DNA of 62,477 nt, taken from the IMG/VR virus record IMGVR_UViG_3300010430_006910, positions 1 to 62,477 of that record, one strand, 5' to 3'. The DNA is from a virus. Each line of letters starts with the position of its first letter. Position 1 is the stretch's first letter. The translations under genes were made by a program, and so were the position numbers. Shown here in pieces: positions 7,438 through 16,832 of the stretch. The notes below the pieces were generated by a model. The model did not search any database. It saw nothing but the letters and a program-made list of their open reading frames with translations, and was not told the DNA's origin.

Positions 7438-8651
7438 GTATTTACCCAATAATCATTGATATTTTCACGGATATTCAGATAGTCCTTAAATTTGCTTTTT
7501 GAATAAAGCAATACTTCAGAGATATAACCGGAGCTGTCACCTCTTGTTAAATCGTTACCAACATAGAGGGCGGATTGCGTATTAGTTGCAATAATTTTTG
7601 TGTATTGAGAGATGGTTGAACCGCCTTTATAAAACTTGCATGTTGTTTGATCAAATTCTAACCAGACCAAATTTGTCCCTTCATAATTAACCAGTGAGCC
7701 ATATCCTGAAGTATCATAAAAACCACCTCCGGTAACTGATATTGAAAACCTGGGCTCACCGAACTCGAGGACATAATCAGCACCACTGCCATTAACACCG
7801 AATTGCATCATGATCACCGATTCAATTTTGAAGATTCCGGATTGTCTTTGCAATCGTGCCTGTGTGGTGTGGAAATGTATTGCAGGCATATTGTTGCGAG
7901 TTATTACAGTTCCGTTTGACACAATCATTGGCTGATAAGCGGCAGTAGATTCGTATAAGTTCCTGCCCAGTTTACCCTGATCATAAATAGTTGCAACAAA
8001 TCCATCACAGTTTTTCTCTGTAACACGGACATTCTTGATATAGAACTTCTCACCAGTACCCGAATATGCTGATGTTCCTTCTGAATCAATTGCGGTGAAC
8101 CAAAGTGGATCACCCGATACAGGATTAAATGAATTGAATACTGCTTCTACCCATTCACCTTTCACAAAGTGGTCACTTGCACCATCGTTAAAAACACCGT
8201 TCCAACATCTAACCCCTTCAAGTGCAGAGTTCGTGTTTGGGATGTAATACTCAAACCTGATTTCATAGTTCTTTAAAGTATTGAAAGTGCCATTTCGTCG
8301 GGCGGAATGATGGGAGACTGTTGCGTTATCTTCCACAGACATTACATCATCATAACCGTTGACTCCAGACTCGGAAGTAATCACCGAATTAGTATTTGTC
8401 CATCCGGTTAAATCGGCATAATCTGATATATATTTATTGCCTTCAGCAAGAATAAAACTCAGCAAACCAGAGGTATCGAGATCGTTCCCGGCAAAACCAA
8501 TATTCTGTTCGGAGTTATCAGAACTTCGACGGACTCTAATCAAATTACTATTATACCCATAAACCCGTCTTAGGCTGTATGCGCTGACCAAATCAGGTGA
8601 AACTATTGGGAACAGGCTTCTTCTTTTATTTCCTAAAAAAAGTAAATTCAT
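7434..8651 (-). CDS. Tail fibre/receptor-binding protein with lectin-like fold
   Basis: 405 aa. The central part (YEIRFEYYIPNTNSALEGVRCW ... GEKFYIKNVRVTEKN) looks like a carbohydrate-binding beta sandwich. The C-terminal part (YVLEFGEPRFSI to EVLLYSKSKFKDYLNIRENINDYW) resembles the concanavalin/LamG-like domains found at the end of fibre proteins of phages in this host group. It follows the large tail protein and two small genes. A role in host recognition is inferred from position and fold style. Confidence 0.6.
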   Translation of the reverse strand: MNLLFLGNKRRSLFPIVSPDLVSAYSLRRVYGYNSNLIRVRRSSDNSEQNIGFAGNDLDTSGLLSFILAEGNKYISDYADLTGWTNTNSVITSESGVNGYDDVMSVEDNATVSHHSARRNGTFNTLKNYEIRFEYYIPNTNSALEGVRCWNGVFNDGASDHFVKGEWVEAVFNSFNPVSGDPLWFTAIDSEGTSAYSGTGEKFYIKNVRVTEKNCDGFVATIYDQGKLGRNLYESTAAYQPMIVSNGTVITRNNMPAIHFHTTQARLQRQSGIFKIESVIMMQFGVNGSGADYVLEFGEPRFSISVTGGGFYDTSGYGSLVNYEGTNLVWLEFDQTTCKFYKGGSTISQYTKIIATNTQSALYVGNDLTRGDSSGYISEVLLYSKSKFKDYLNIRENINDYWVNT

Positions 8652-8658
8652 GACTCAC

Positions 8659-9000
8659 CTATAATATTGGTCTTGCGATCAGGATCAATTCTCTTTCGGA
8701 TGTCTGGGCAACTGATGATACAAACTTGATGTTTTCAAGACTGACCAACTCACCCACCGGAATGTTAATAAAGACATCTGCTGTTGCGTTCATGGTGAAG
8801 GAACTGCCATCTGTGTTTTTTACAGTTTGATAATTAACCTCGCCTTGTACTGCATTTTTAATAGTTAGATCAGCAGTTTCAAAACCCACGGGAATTGAAA
8901 TTCCTATAAGAACCTTACCACCGAGTTCTTTTGTTTCACTCTCAGTTTGTCCTGCCGGAATCTTTACAAGAAATTTGCTATTTACTACGACAGTTCCCAT
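8659..9000 (-). CDS. Small beta-rich virion-associated protein
   Basis: 113 aa, beta-rich (VVVNSKFLVKIPAGQTES ... GGKVLIGISIPVGFETADLTI), no membrane segment or cysteine. It lies between the large tail protein and the fibre gene and shares one base with the preceding stop, so it is part of the tail operon. It resembles small structural proteins that sit beside fibre genes. No family is recognised. Confidence 0.6.
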   Translation of the reverse strand: MGTVVVNSKFLVKIPAGQTESETKELGGKVLIGISIPVGFETADLTIKNAVQGEVNYQTVKNTDGSSFTMNATADVFINIPVGELVSLENIKFVSSVAQTSERELILIARPIL

Positions 9001-9215
9001 TATTTTTCCTCCTGTTTGATTGTTATTATTCCGTTATCGAGGTCGTATCCTTCCACTTTTTCCGGAGAAGTATTGTTTTGTTTTAACAAATCCAGAAACA
9101 AGCTGTCATGACTTGATTGAACCTCTTTTAATTGCATAGCCAGTACCTGTTTTCTTAAATGCAGGTTCTGGAGTCTGAGTTTGTTATTTTCAGAAAGTTT
9201 TATTGTATTACTCAT
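9000..9215 (-). CDS. Small coiled-coil protein, tail operon
   Basis: 71 aa, largely one amphipathic helix (KLRLQNLHLRKQVLAMQLKEV), starting directly after the large tail gene. Function unknown; possibly a fibre chaperone or trimerisation helper, from position only. Confidence 0.55.
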   Translation of the reverse strand: MSNTIKLSENNKLRLQNLHLRKQVLAMQLKEVQSSHDSLFLDLLKQNNTSPEKVEGYDLDNGIITIKQEEK

Positions 9216-12200
9216 TTATGTGTCCCAAGCATCAATTGTTGAATTATTGTATTTAAGCTCCAGTCTTGATTTTATTGTGACTCCATCCCCGGCGAGATAG
9301 AACGAGGGAACAAACTTGAATCCGGAAAGATTTATGGCATTGGTCTTTACTTCAGGTACATTCAGGGTAACGCCGGAATTCGATAACTCCACCTCTGAAA
9401 GTGGTGAGTTATACATCCTGAATCCGTCCTTATTCAATTCGGTAATTGTCCTGTTATAATAGACTCCGGTGAAGTTTTGCACCTCAACCGTTGACATGGC
9501 CGGATTGCTGTTATAAGCAAGTATCAATTTTAACCGGGCATAGGTGATTGAAGCTGGCAAGTTTGCAGAGATGGAAACATTTGTCCAGGACACCGGAGTT
9601 TGAACCGATGCCGGGGTAATATTTACAAGACCAAAAGAGCCTGCATCCGTTTCAATTACTGCAGTTACATTTATCAGGGCATCACCTTGAGAATTTTCAG
9701 TTTCAGCTATCTGAAAGTCGATCTTAATCGATTTCCCTTTAACTGTATTCACATCGAGCGATTTATATACTTGTGCCATAAACTGAGTATAACCTGTCGA
9801 TGCAGTCGGGTAGAAACTTCCGGAGGCTATTGTAAAAATTGTCGGGTGCGAGTTTGAACCAGTAACCCAACCTGCCGGGATACTGAAAGAAGCAGTACTG
9901 TAACTTTTTGCAGCTCTGGTAAAATCACCAACTTTTAGGATATCTGTGCCGGAAGAGTTTTTAACTGCCAGTCCTTTGAGGCTCGAAGAGCTTTCAATTC
10001 TTGTATCACTGTTGAAGAGTTTGGTCTCGTCAAAATTCCATGCTGATAATTTGTGAACCGATTCAGACATTACAAAATAGGTTTTACTATCATAGGCAGA
10101 GTGGTTAATAATTCCCATTTGTCCGGCTCCGGGAAGCCCGGCAGGTATTTTACCCATAAGAGTGAATATACCGTCTCCGAACATATCCTGACCATAACCG
10201 GAAAGAAAATACATGCCATCAGAATTCATCTCCATGACGCTGAATCCGGATTCTTTTTTAATTCCGGTTGTGGTAATATCATGTCCGGCAATTTTCCCGA
10301 AACTAGCAACGATTCCCCCCTTGAGGTATGCGTTTGTGGCATATAAACCATAGCCTTGCAGATTGCCCAAATCGGGATCGGTTAATCCTGTCAATTTCCC
10401 AAGTCTGGTTTTTACCTTTGAGAATTGACCAAGTGAGTCATGGCTTGTAAGTCCGTCAAGTATATCAATAAAAGGTGAATCAAGATCATCCGAGGTAAGG
10501 TAAATCAATCCCTGTCTTGATGTGTCCGTTGGGTGTCCGGTTCTGAAAAACTCTTTACCCTTGAGAAGTTCGATATTGGTTTGCTTTTGGATTTCTGAAA
10601 GCGGCCCGATTTGTGATTCCCAACCTGATATATTAGGGATGCCTATTGTCTTGGCAGAAAATCTCTGTAAGGTTGAGACCCAGGTAACCTGCATTTTTAT
10701 TTCATAAACTACCTCAACACCATATTCACCTGAGATATCGCCACCGGAAGGAGTACCGCTGAACCGGGTTCTTTTACACCTGATTAAATCGCCAACCTTA
10801 AACCCATGAAAAGCGTCATCTGCGGTTTCCATGATATAATGCTGTTCTGTATAACTTCCGGAGTACCATTCTGCTGAGTCAATTTTGCAAGCGGACGTGA
10901 CAAGTAAAGAACCGTTTGTACCCCTGATCTGGTTGATAACAAGCTCCCAAATGTTCATGCTGTTTCTCACAGTCAGATTATCAAGAACCATAGAATACTT
11001 GTCGATTTCGCCCCAGAGTTTTATTCCGGAACCTGAAAAAATAGAAGTGTTATTCCCGGAAAACCCAATACTTCCAAAAGTAAAATTATCTTTGAGATTT
11101 ACATCGAAAGGAGAACTTACAGTACCTATTTTTAATCCGGCAAATTGAACGATCGAGTCGGTATCGATATCCTGCGGAGTTGATAATATCAGGTTTGAAC
11201 CAACAATCTGACCAGTACCCGTTACATTTACCTGCTTTGCTGTTCCGAAAACATCTCCGGTTGTTAGTCCGAGAGTCCAGGAACGATTACTGAGTAAATT
11301 CAAAACACTCGAATTATTGATTGTTAACGGCGCAGTGGTAGTGAATTGTAGAGTCCGTCCAGCAATAACAGCCTGATTTACATTTGCCGGAGAGCCGAGG
11401 TTAATCTGACTAAAACTCGGTGTATTTGTGGTTGCCAGTTCCTGATTTATAACATCCAATAAAGACTTGTTTGAGTGACTATGGCGCAAATTGATTGCGT
11501 CACTGATTAGCGCATTTGTATTGGTATAAGTATCGAGAAGCGATTTGTTCGAATGGCTGTGTTTAAGCGAAACAGCCGAATCATAATCGGATTTTAATTC
11601 AACCGTAAATGCTGCGGTGATATTATCAAGAATCGCAAGGTTAACATGCGAATGCCCGGTTGTACCTCCACCGGAACTGCTGATTACTGTAGAGCTTGAA
11701 CCACCTGAATTAAACATCCCTGAAGCTCTGCCAATGTGAATCCCCCTCGCATCATAAGTGTAACCGATAACACTTACTATCTCGACATCGATTTTTTTTG
11801 ATGTATTGTCGGTATCTATTGAAAGGATAAAATACATTTCCTCTTCGATATTAACCCAATCAGTCAACTTCCAGAGGATCGTATTTGTATCAAGGTCAAG
11901 ACTCAGTTTATTGTATTTATGCCTCTTACCGTAAAAATCCATATATGCCACAGCTTCATTATAAGCTACAGCATTTAATGCCTGAGAATCAGAAGCGGTC
12001 GGGTCTGAGCAAAGAAGAGTTTTTTTGAGAACGTTTTTAGGTTTAATATCACCTTTATAGAGTGAAGCGAACCCGCTAATCTCGTCGCCGTTCTCATCCT
12101 TTAGCCAGCTCTTTACTGTTATCTCAACACCGTCAACAAGTTTGTCCCATGAGTATTTCGGGTCTTGGTCATAAATCCGGGTAGAACCAATTGTCCGCTC

Positions 12201-13346
12201 CGTTCCGGCAAGTGTGCCGATGTTTGATTTACTCTGGATAACAAGCTCATCATCCTGATTTAACATGATATAACACTTCATGGTATCAGCAAGATAAACG
12301 AGCGCATCAAAAGGATGTTCCCCGAAAGGATTCTCACCAATCAACTCAGTGAAAAATGAAAGCGGAACTTCGAAATCTGTATCTCCGGTTCTGTTGACAA
12401 CTGTTATCCCGCTCCATTGCTGTTTTACAATTGCCTCAATCAGTTTTATACCATCAAAAGCGTAAATCTCCCAACCGGAGACATATTCGGTTTGTGGACC
12501 CGGATGGATATATTTCGTTATTGGATAATCATTGTCGCGATATCTCTTCAGGTAGATATCCTGATTATAAAAAAGAGAGCTGTACCATTCGGTATCGGTT
12601 CTGACTTTCTCATCTGCAGTTCCCGTTGCATCTGCATCCGTTGTTGAAGCGTAAAATCCTGTATTCTCAGAGTGTATTCCGTAAAATACCCTGCCATTGC
12701 TGAACGCTGAATCAAAGTGTTTGAACGTTATCAAACCAAGATGATCCGGCAGATCTCCTGAAGATGGGTCTCTAAGAAAATCAAGTTTTAATATCTCTCC
12801 GAGATCCGGAGTGTTTTCGTCAGTTGTAGTTGTAACGAGCATATTACTGCGGGTATATCTGAACTGAATGTCATAAGTATTCCAGAATTTAGTATAGTTT
12901 ATCCGGTCAGCTGTTCCGGTGTAAACATTCGTAAATACTGTTCCCTGAGTTCTGATATTCTGTTTGACGAGTTTATTGATGGCTGACAATCGGTCAATTA
13001 CATCAAAGGATATTTCTTTCTGATAGAAAGGAGTTTTAATTGAACCGATATCGACGATACCCTCTAATTTTTCATGTTTGACACCGATGTTATCCGGAGC
13101 GGATATTTCGAATATGAAGCGTGTTTCTGAAGTAAGGTCTCCGGAGAATACTTCATAAGGACGGATGCCCGGTTCATATCTGAGTATAAGGTTGGCTGTA
13201 TCAAACGCAATCACACCCGGCAGTCCAGGCGATTCTGATTCTATTCTCTCGGAATAGTCAGGAGCTTCAATTAACCATTGGCTCCAATCCTCCCATATCT
13301 CGGTGGAATAATCCTGAAACCGTATTCTGAATTCGCCCTGGTACAT
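9216..13346 (-). CDS. Large multidomain tail tip/receptor-binding protein of the Mu-like phage
   Basis: 1376 aa, the longest gene in the window. Residues about 1-130 are distal-tail-like (FRIRFQDYSTEIW ... GIVDIGSIKTPFYQ). Residues to about 540 form a tail-associated (hub-like) region. A linker with three HSH-containing repeats (GHSHVNLAILD, KHSHSNKSLLD, RHSHSNKSLLD) resembles metal-binding HxH motifs of trimeric fibres. The rest is beta-rich, with a probable jelly-roll near residues 1190-1320. It follows the tape measure gene, so a tail tip plus fibre fusion is the best reading. Confidence 0.7.
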   Translation of the reverse strand: MYQGEFRIRFQDYSTEIWEDWSQWLIEAPDYSERIESESPGLPGVIAFDTANLILRYEPGIRPYEVFSGDLTSETRFIFEISAPDNIGVKHEKLEGIVDIGSIKTPFYQKEISFDVIDRLSAINKLVKQNIRTQGTVFTNVYTGTADRINYTKFWNTYDIQFRYTRSNMLVTTTTDENTPDLGEILKLDFLRDPSSGDLPDHLGLITFKHFDSAFSNGRVFYGIHSENTGFYASTTDADATGTADEKVRTDTEWYSSLFYNQDIYLKRYRDNDYPITKYIHPGPQTEYVSGWEIYAFDGIKLIEAIVKQQWSGITVVNRTGDTDFEVPLSFFTELIGENPFGEHPFDALVYLADTMKCYIMLNQDDELVIQSKSNIGTLAGTERTIGSTRIYDQDPKYSWDKLVDGVEITVKSWLKDENGDEISGFASLYKGDIKPKNVLKKTLLCSDPTASDSQALNAVAYNEAVAYMDFYGKRHKYNKLSLDLDTNTILWKLTDWVNIEEEMYFILSIDTDNTSKKIDVEIVSVIGYTYDARGIHIGRASGMFNSGGSSSTVISSSGGGTTGHSHVNLAILDNITAAFTVELKSDYDSAVSLKHSHSNKSLLDTYTNTNALISDAINLRHSHSNKSLLDVINQELATTNTPSFSQINLGSPANVNQAVIAGRTLQFTTTAPLTINNSSVLNLLSNRSWTLGLTTGDVFGTAKQVNVTGTGQIVGSNLILSTPQDIDTDSIVQFAGLKIGTVSSPFDVNLKDNFTFGSIGFSGNNTSIFSGSGIKLWGEIDKYSMVLDNLTVRNSMNIWELVINQIRGTNGSLLVTSACKIDSAEWYSGSYTEQHYIMETADDAFHGFKVGDLIRCKRTRFSGTPSGGDISGEYGVEVVYEIKMQVTWVSTLQRFSAKTIGIPNISGWESQIGPLSEIQKQTNIELLKGKEFFRTGHPTDTSRQGLIYLTSDDLDSPFIDILDGLTSHDSLGQFSKVKTRLGKLTGLTDPDLGNLQGYGLYATNAYLKGGIVASFGKIAGHDITTTGIKKESGFSVMEMNSDGMYFLSGYGQDMFGDGIFTLMGKIPAGLPGAGQMGIINHSAYDSKTYFVMSESVHKLSAWNFDETKLFNSDTRIESSSSLKGLAVKNSSGTDILKVGDFTRAAKSYSTASFSIPAGWVTGSNSHPTIFTIASGSFYPTASTGYTQFMAQVYKSLDVNTVKGKSIKIDFQIAETENSQGDALINVTAVIETDAGSFGLVNITPASVQTPVSWTNVSISANLPASITYARLKLILAYNSNPAMSTVEVQNFTGVYYNRTITELNKDGFRMYNSPLSEVELSNSGVTLNVPEVKTNAINLSGFKFVPSFYLAGDGVTIKSRLELKYNNSTIDAWDT

Positions 13347-15910
13347 TATGACATACCCCTGCTTAGTGATGATATTCCTTTCTTAATCAGTTCTTTTGAT
13401 TTGCGATCATCTAGGACAGCGAGTGCGGGTCTGCCAAGATACTCAGTCAGTAGATCGTTGGTTTTTTGGACAGCCTTCAATAACAAGTTATCAGAGTAAA
13501 ACTGTGTACTTACTCCTCTGGAGCCCAAAGCATTTTCTACGGCAAGTATTAAATCAACCATCCCGGAAGCAAAGTCCCTTGCAGGAGCTATAATTTCAAC
13601 ACCTTTCTCCCCAACAAGCGCACCGCCATGTTCGTAGGCAGTATATTGTGGAACATCCTGACTTGCTATTTCCGATACTTGAGCTAATCCTTTGGCAATT
13701 ATTCCTGCCATCAAAAGTGGACCCAAAATCGGACCCGCTCCAACCGGGGGAGGAGCAATCGCCGCTGCTGCACCTTCGTAGGTATTTATCATCGCCATAG
13801 CCACCGCCATCCCTTTTGCAACGGTGGTACTTTCGTTCAGCATGCTTCCCATAACAGACAAAGTTTCTTTCACCTTTCCGACCTTAAACTCTGTTTCAGC
13901 TTCTGATATTTTTTCCCGCTCCTTTGAATATATTTTATCAATCAGAGTTTTCGCTTCAGCATCATCAGCATACAATTCAAGTTCTCTTTTTTTCCAGAGG
14001 TCAAGTAACCTGTATTCTTCCTCAAATTGATTATTCCTGATATCCGCCTGACTTTTCAAATCTCTGGTGGTCTCTTTATCTGACAGTTTAAGGTCGGGTA
14101 ACTCGATATCATTTAAATCCTCATCAATTGCAATATCAATTCCGATACTTCCTTTTGCCTGATATTCTAACAATCCCTCGATGGTACTCTTTTCTTTTTT
14201 CAGTTTTGTTATTTGTTTCTCAAGTTCAATTAACTCATCAAGATTCCCGGCAAGTATTTTCTTGTTGTTTAATTCGGTGATCTGTTTGTCAATCCCTGAC
14301 AATAATCCGGAACTTGCATTCTTAATAGCCTCGGCACGTTTTGCATTATAGATTGTCGTGAGGTCGGTCAGTTTGTTTTGATATTCCTCTTCAGAGAGCA
14401 ACTTCAGGGCTAATGCTTCATCAAGGAGAGATTTTTCCTGATCATAAGTTTGTCTGAGCTTAACAAGTTGTTTATCCTTGTCGGTTTTCTGGATTTCGAC
14501 TTCAATACGTTTTTTGAGAGCTTCGACCTGCTGCTCCACGCTCTGACGGATTTGGTCTTCTTTTTCTTTCAGCTTTTCAACAAGCGTAACGCTGTACTCA
14601 CGCAGATTATTGGCGTTTTGAACTGCAAGGTTATACGTATTCTGGAATCGCCGGAGTTGTTCGATTGAGTTGCCGTTTCGTTCTATGTACTCAACATCCT
14701 GCTTCCTCTTTGAAACAATATCATCGAGTTCTTTTTGGTATTCTTTGACCTGGCTTAATTCATCACGCAGATCATTGAGTTTCATGCTACCAAGTTCGGT
14801 ATTCAGCTTCTCTTGTTTTTCCTGATAATCCTCCGTGGAATCCGCTATTAAATTGATGATTTCGGCGAGTGCTGTTAAACCGAGAATTGCCCAACCGATT
14901 GGGCCTAGTGAGGCAAAGAATCCTTTTGTTGCTGTTGCTGCAGCTCTCATACCTCCTGCATAAACCAAACCGGCTCTTTGACCTGCGATCATGTTGATTC
15001 TTGCCGCAGATAATGAGCCTATTAACACGTTATGATTAAATATTAGTGGAAGTATCCCGGTAGTTTTCAACACTATCATTGCTGTTGTCATAACCCCAAG
15101 TGTGCCGATTGTCCCGGTAAGCGCAGGAGATGCATTATTTACCGAGGTTATAAGCTCATTCAGGTGCCGGACAAATGGTAATATCCCGGTAGCGACTACC
15201 TCGCCAACTTTTTCCTGAGAATCACCAAGTGTATTATTGAATTGCTCTAAAGCTCCGGTAGTTGTTTTTGCCATAGCTTCAGCTTGTCCGCCGATCTTTG
15301 AATTTAGCATCTCCATGATTGCATCAAGATCACCTGACTTAACAACCGCTTCATCGAGTCCTTTTACATACCTGCCGATCATTCCGATATTGCCATTGAA
15401 TAAATCAGCCATGGCTCTGGCGGCTGTATTCAAGTCGACTTTCATTACTGCCGCCAGATTCTGGGACTGCAACGTTGCCTGTTTAATCTGATTTTTTGAT
15501 AAACCCATTACCGTCAATTGTGCCATGACTCCAAGTGTCAGTTCATCTCCAAATGTGGTGGCTTGTTGAAGGGCGGAGGCATATTGTTTTAGTTCCTCAT
15601 AATTCTCCTTTGTGTATTGTCCTGTTGATTTTAAGGCTTGTTGGAGTGATACTTCGGATTGTTCCTGGACTTTATAAGCACCCACGGTTCCACCGAAAAT
15701 ACCACGCAGGATATTGTAACTTTCCCGAATACCCTGTATTGAATTTCTGGCATCCTGCAAACCTGATATAAGATTTCTGGAATAAGTACGGGAAGCCTCA
15801 TCTGCACGATTGACACTACTGACAATTTTTTTTATATTGCCATCAGTCAGGGAAAGTGTGGCATTCGATTCTTTCCCGTCAATTGTTAACTTTAATTTGA
15901 CTTCGTACAT
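13346..15910 (-). CDS. Tail tape measure protein of the Mu-like phage
   Basis: 854 aa, mostly helical. The N-terminal third has tape measure features (SLQQALKSTGQYTKENYEELK, ATLQSQNLAAVMKVDLNTAARAMADLFNG). Hydrophobic segments lie around residues 265-345 (GTLGVMTTAMIVLKTTGILPL; FFASLGPIGWAILGLTALAEII), followed by long coiled coils (about 360-600) and a glycine-rich hydrophobic stretch near the C-terminus. It follows the frameshifted chaperone gene. It determines tail length and is probably delivered into the envelope with the DNA. Confidence 0.85.
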   Translation of the reverse strand: MYEVKLKLTIDGKESNATLSLTDGNIKKIVSSVNRADEASRTYSRNLISGLQDARNSIQGIRESYNILRGIFGGTVGAYKVQEQSEVSLQQALKSTGQYTKENYEELKQYASALQQATTFGDELTLGVMAQLTVMGLSKNQIKQATLQSQNLAAVMKVDLNTAARAMADLFNGNIGMIGRYVKGLDEAVVKSGDLDAIMEMLNSKIGGQAEAMAKTTTGALEQFNNTLGDSQEKVGEVVATGILPFVRHLNELITSVNNASPALTGTIGTLGVMTTAMIVLKTTGILPLIFNHNVLIGSLSAARINMIAGQRAGLVYAGGMRAAATATKGFFASLGPIGWAILGLTALAEIINLIADSTEDYQEKQEKLNTELGSMKLNDLRDELSQVKEYQKELDDIVSKRKQDVEYIERNGNSIEQLRRFQNTYNLAVQNANNLREYSVTLVEKLKEKEDQIRQSVEQQVEALKKRIEVEIQKTDKDKQLVKLRQTYDQEKSLLDEALALKLLSEEEYQNKLTDLTTIYNAKRAEAIKNASSGLLSGIDKQITELNNKKILAGNLDELIELEKQITKLKKEKSTIEGLLEYQAKGSIGIDIAIDEDLNDIELPDLKLSDKETTRDLKSQADIRNNQFEEEYRLLDLWKKRELELYADDAEAKTLIDKIYSKEREKISEAETEFKVGKVKETLSVMGSMLNESTTVAKGMAVAMAMINTYEGAAAAIAPPPVGAGPILGPLLMAGIIAKGLAQVSEIASQDVPQYTAYEHGGALVGEKGVEIIAPARDFASGMVDLILAVENALGSRGVSTQFYSDNLLLKAVQKTNDLLTEYLGRPALAVLDDRKSKELIKKGISSLSRGMS

Positions 15911-16009
15911 TATGACTACTACAATCTTAATTATTTGCGGATTAGTTGCTTACTTTTTTGCCAGTCGGTATTGGAATCCCGGAAGGTCTGATACTAAACT
16001 CGACCGGGA

Positions 16010-16177
16010 CTAATAATTCTTCCGCCCCGATTTCGTTTTCTTTTCTAAAAATTCAAGATGTTTTGCCTGCTTAATTTGCTCTGTTAGCCAGAGTGCTACC
16101 AGTTCATTATATCTGCACGAACAATACTCAGTCTGAATCAGATTTAATTTTGCAGGGTCTTTTCCTGCGATGATGTA
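16010..16177 (-). CDS. T extension of the Mu-like tail chaperone, reached by -1 frameshift
   Basis: No start codon with a ribosome site exists in this frame. It is open for 55 codons after the heptamer G GGA AAT (minus strand; + strand 16177-16183), which fits X XXY YYZ and differs from the lambda G/GT slippery site G GGA AAG only in the last base. The shifted frame continues GGG AAA TAC ATC and ends at TAG 16012-16010, 100 bp before the tape measure gene. Residues such as SCRYNELVALWLTEQIKQAKH look like a genuine coding segment. Confidence 0.75.
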   Translation of the reverse strand, partial: YIIAGKDPAKLNLIQTEYCSCRYNELVALWLTEQIKQAKHLEFLEKKTKSGRKNY

Positions 16178-16590
16178 TTTCCCAAGTTGAGAGTATTCAT
16201 GCTTTGAGAGATAAGCTCCGGCATTGAACGTAAAATCGCTTTTGCCTTCTCTACTTCTGAAGCAAGCATTTCTTTGTTGGATGTCAACAACCTCACGATA
16301 GCATTCCTTTTGTACAGTAAAAAAAAACCGTAAACCTCAAGGAGAGTATCATAGTCCTGTTTTCTCCAGATAATCTTGTTGTCTCCGAGTTCCAACAGTT
16401 TCGGGAAATCAGCCTCTACATCTTCGAGCGATATATTTAACTCGATATCTGTTTGATTAAGAAGATCATCATATTCGCCGAATCGGTTTTTGAGAACATC
16501 CTCGACTTCAAAGCAGTACTGCTTATTTGTTACTTCGATTGATTCTCCCTCACTATTGAGAAACGTAAACCTTTTAGTTTTGTGTGTCAT
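16144..16590 (-). CDS. Tail assembly chaperone (G-like) of the Mu-like phage
   Basis: 148 aa from ATG 16590 (MTHKTKRFTFLNSEG). It is acidic and helical and lies between the tail tube candidate and the tape measure gene. Its last 12 codons overlap the T-frame extension through the slippery heptamer at 16177-16183. Mu and lambda both make a chaperone pair by -1 frameshift at this place. The longer open frame to 16626 overlaps the preceding gene and is not needed. Confidence 0.7.
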   Translation of the reverse strand: MTHKTKRFTFLNSEGESIEVTNKQYCFEVEDVLKNRFGEYDDLLNQTDIELNISLEDVEADFPKLLELGDNKIIWRKQDYDTLLEVYGFFLLYKRNAIVRLLTSNKEMLASEVEKAKAILRSMPELISQSMNTLNLGNTSSQEKTLQN

Positions 16591-16831
16591 CTTTCTTGGT
16601 TCCTTTCTCCAGCTTCCCGGATGCAATTACCTTTTTGCCGGATACATCCTTCAGTTCGAACTCCTTACCGATATGTTCATCCGGAACTGCAATTATAAAA
16701 CCGGTACTGGTCACTTTTATTTGACCCAGACGGGAGGATGAGTAAAAGTCTACCTGATTGTCTTTGCCGAATACCCTGAAGGCAACTGAATCAGGCTTTT
16801 CTTTGCCTTTTTTTATGATTTCAAGTTGCAT
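16574..16831 (-). CDS. Small tail-operon protein, function unknown
   Basis: 85 aa, basic, beta-rich in the middle (LGQIKVTSTGFIIAVPDEH), ending in a charged tail. It lies between the tail tube candidate and the tail chaperone and overlaps the chaperone start by 17 bp. No family recognised. Confidence 0.6.
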   Translation of the reverse strand: MQLEIIKKGKEKPDSVAFRVFGKDNQVDFYSSSRLGQIKVTSTGFIIAVPDEHIGKEFELKDVSGKKVIASGKLEKGTKKDDTQN

Positions 16832-16832
16832 G

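Noticed and set aside
9600-12647. Plus-strand open frames opposite the large tail protein gene
   Set aside because: They lack ribosome sites, their translations are rich in Cys, Ser, Arg and Ile as in antisense reading, and they lie fully inside a long recognisable gene.
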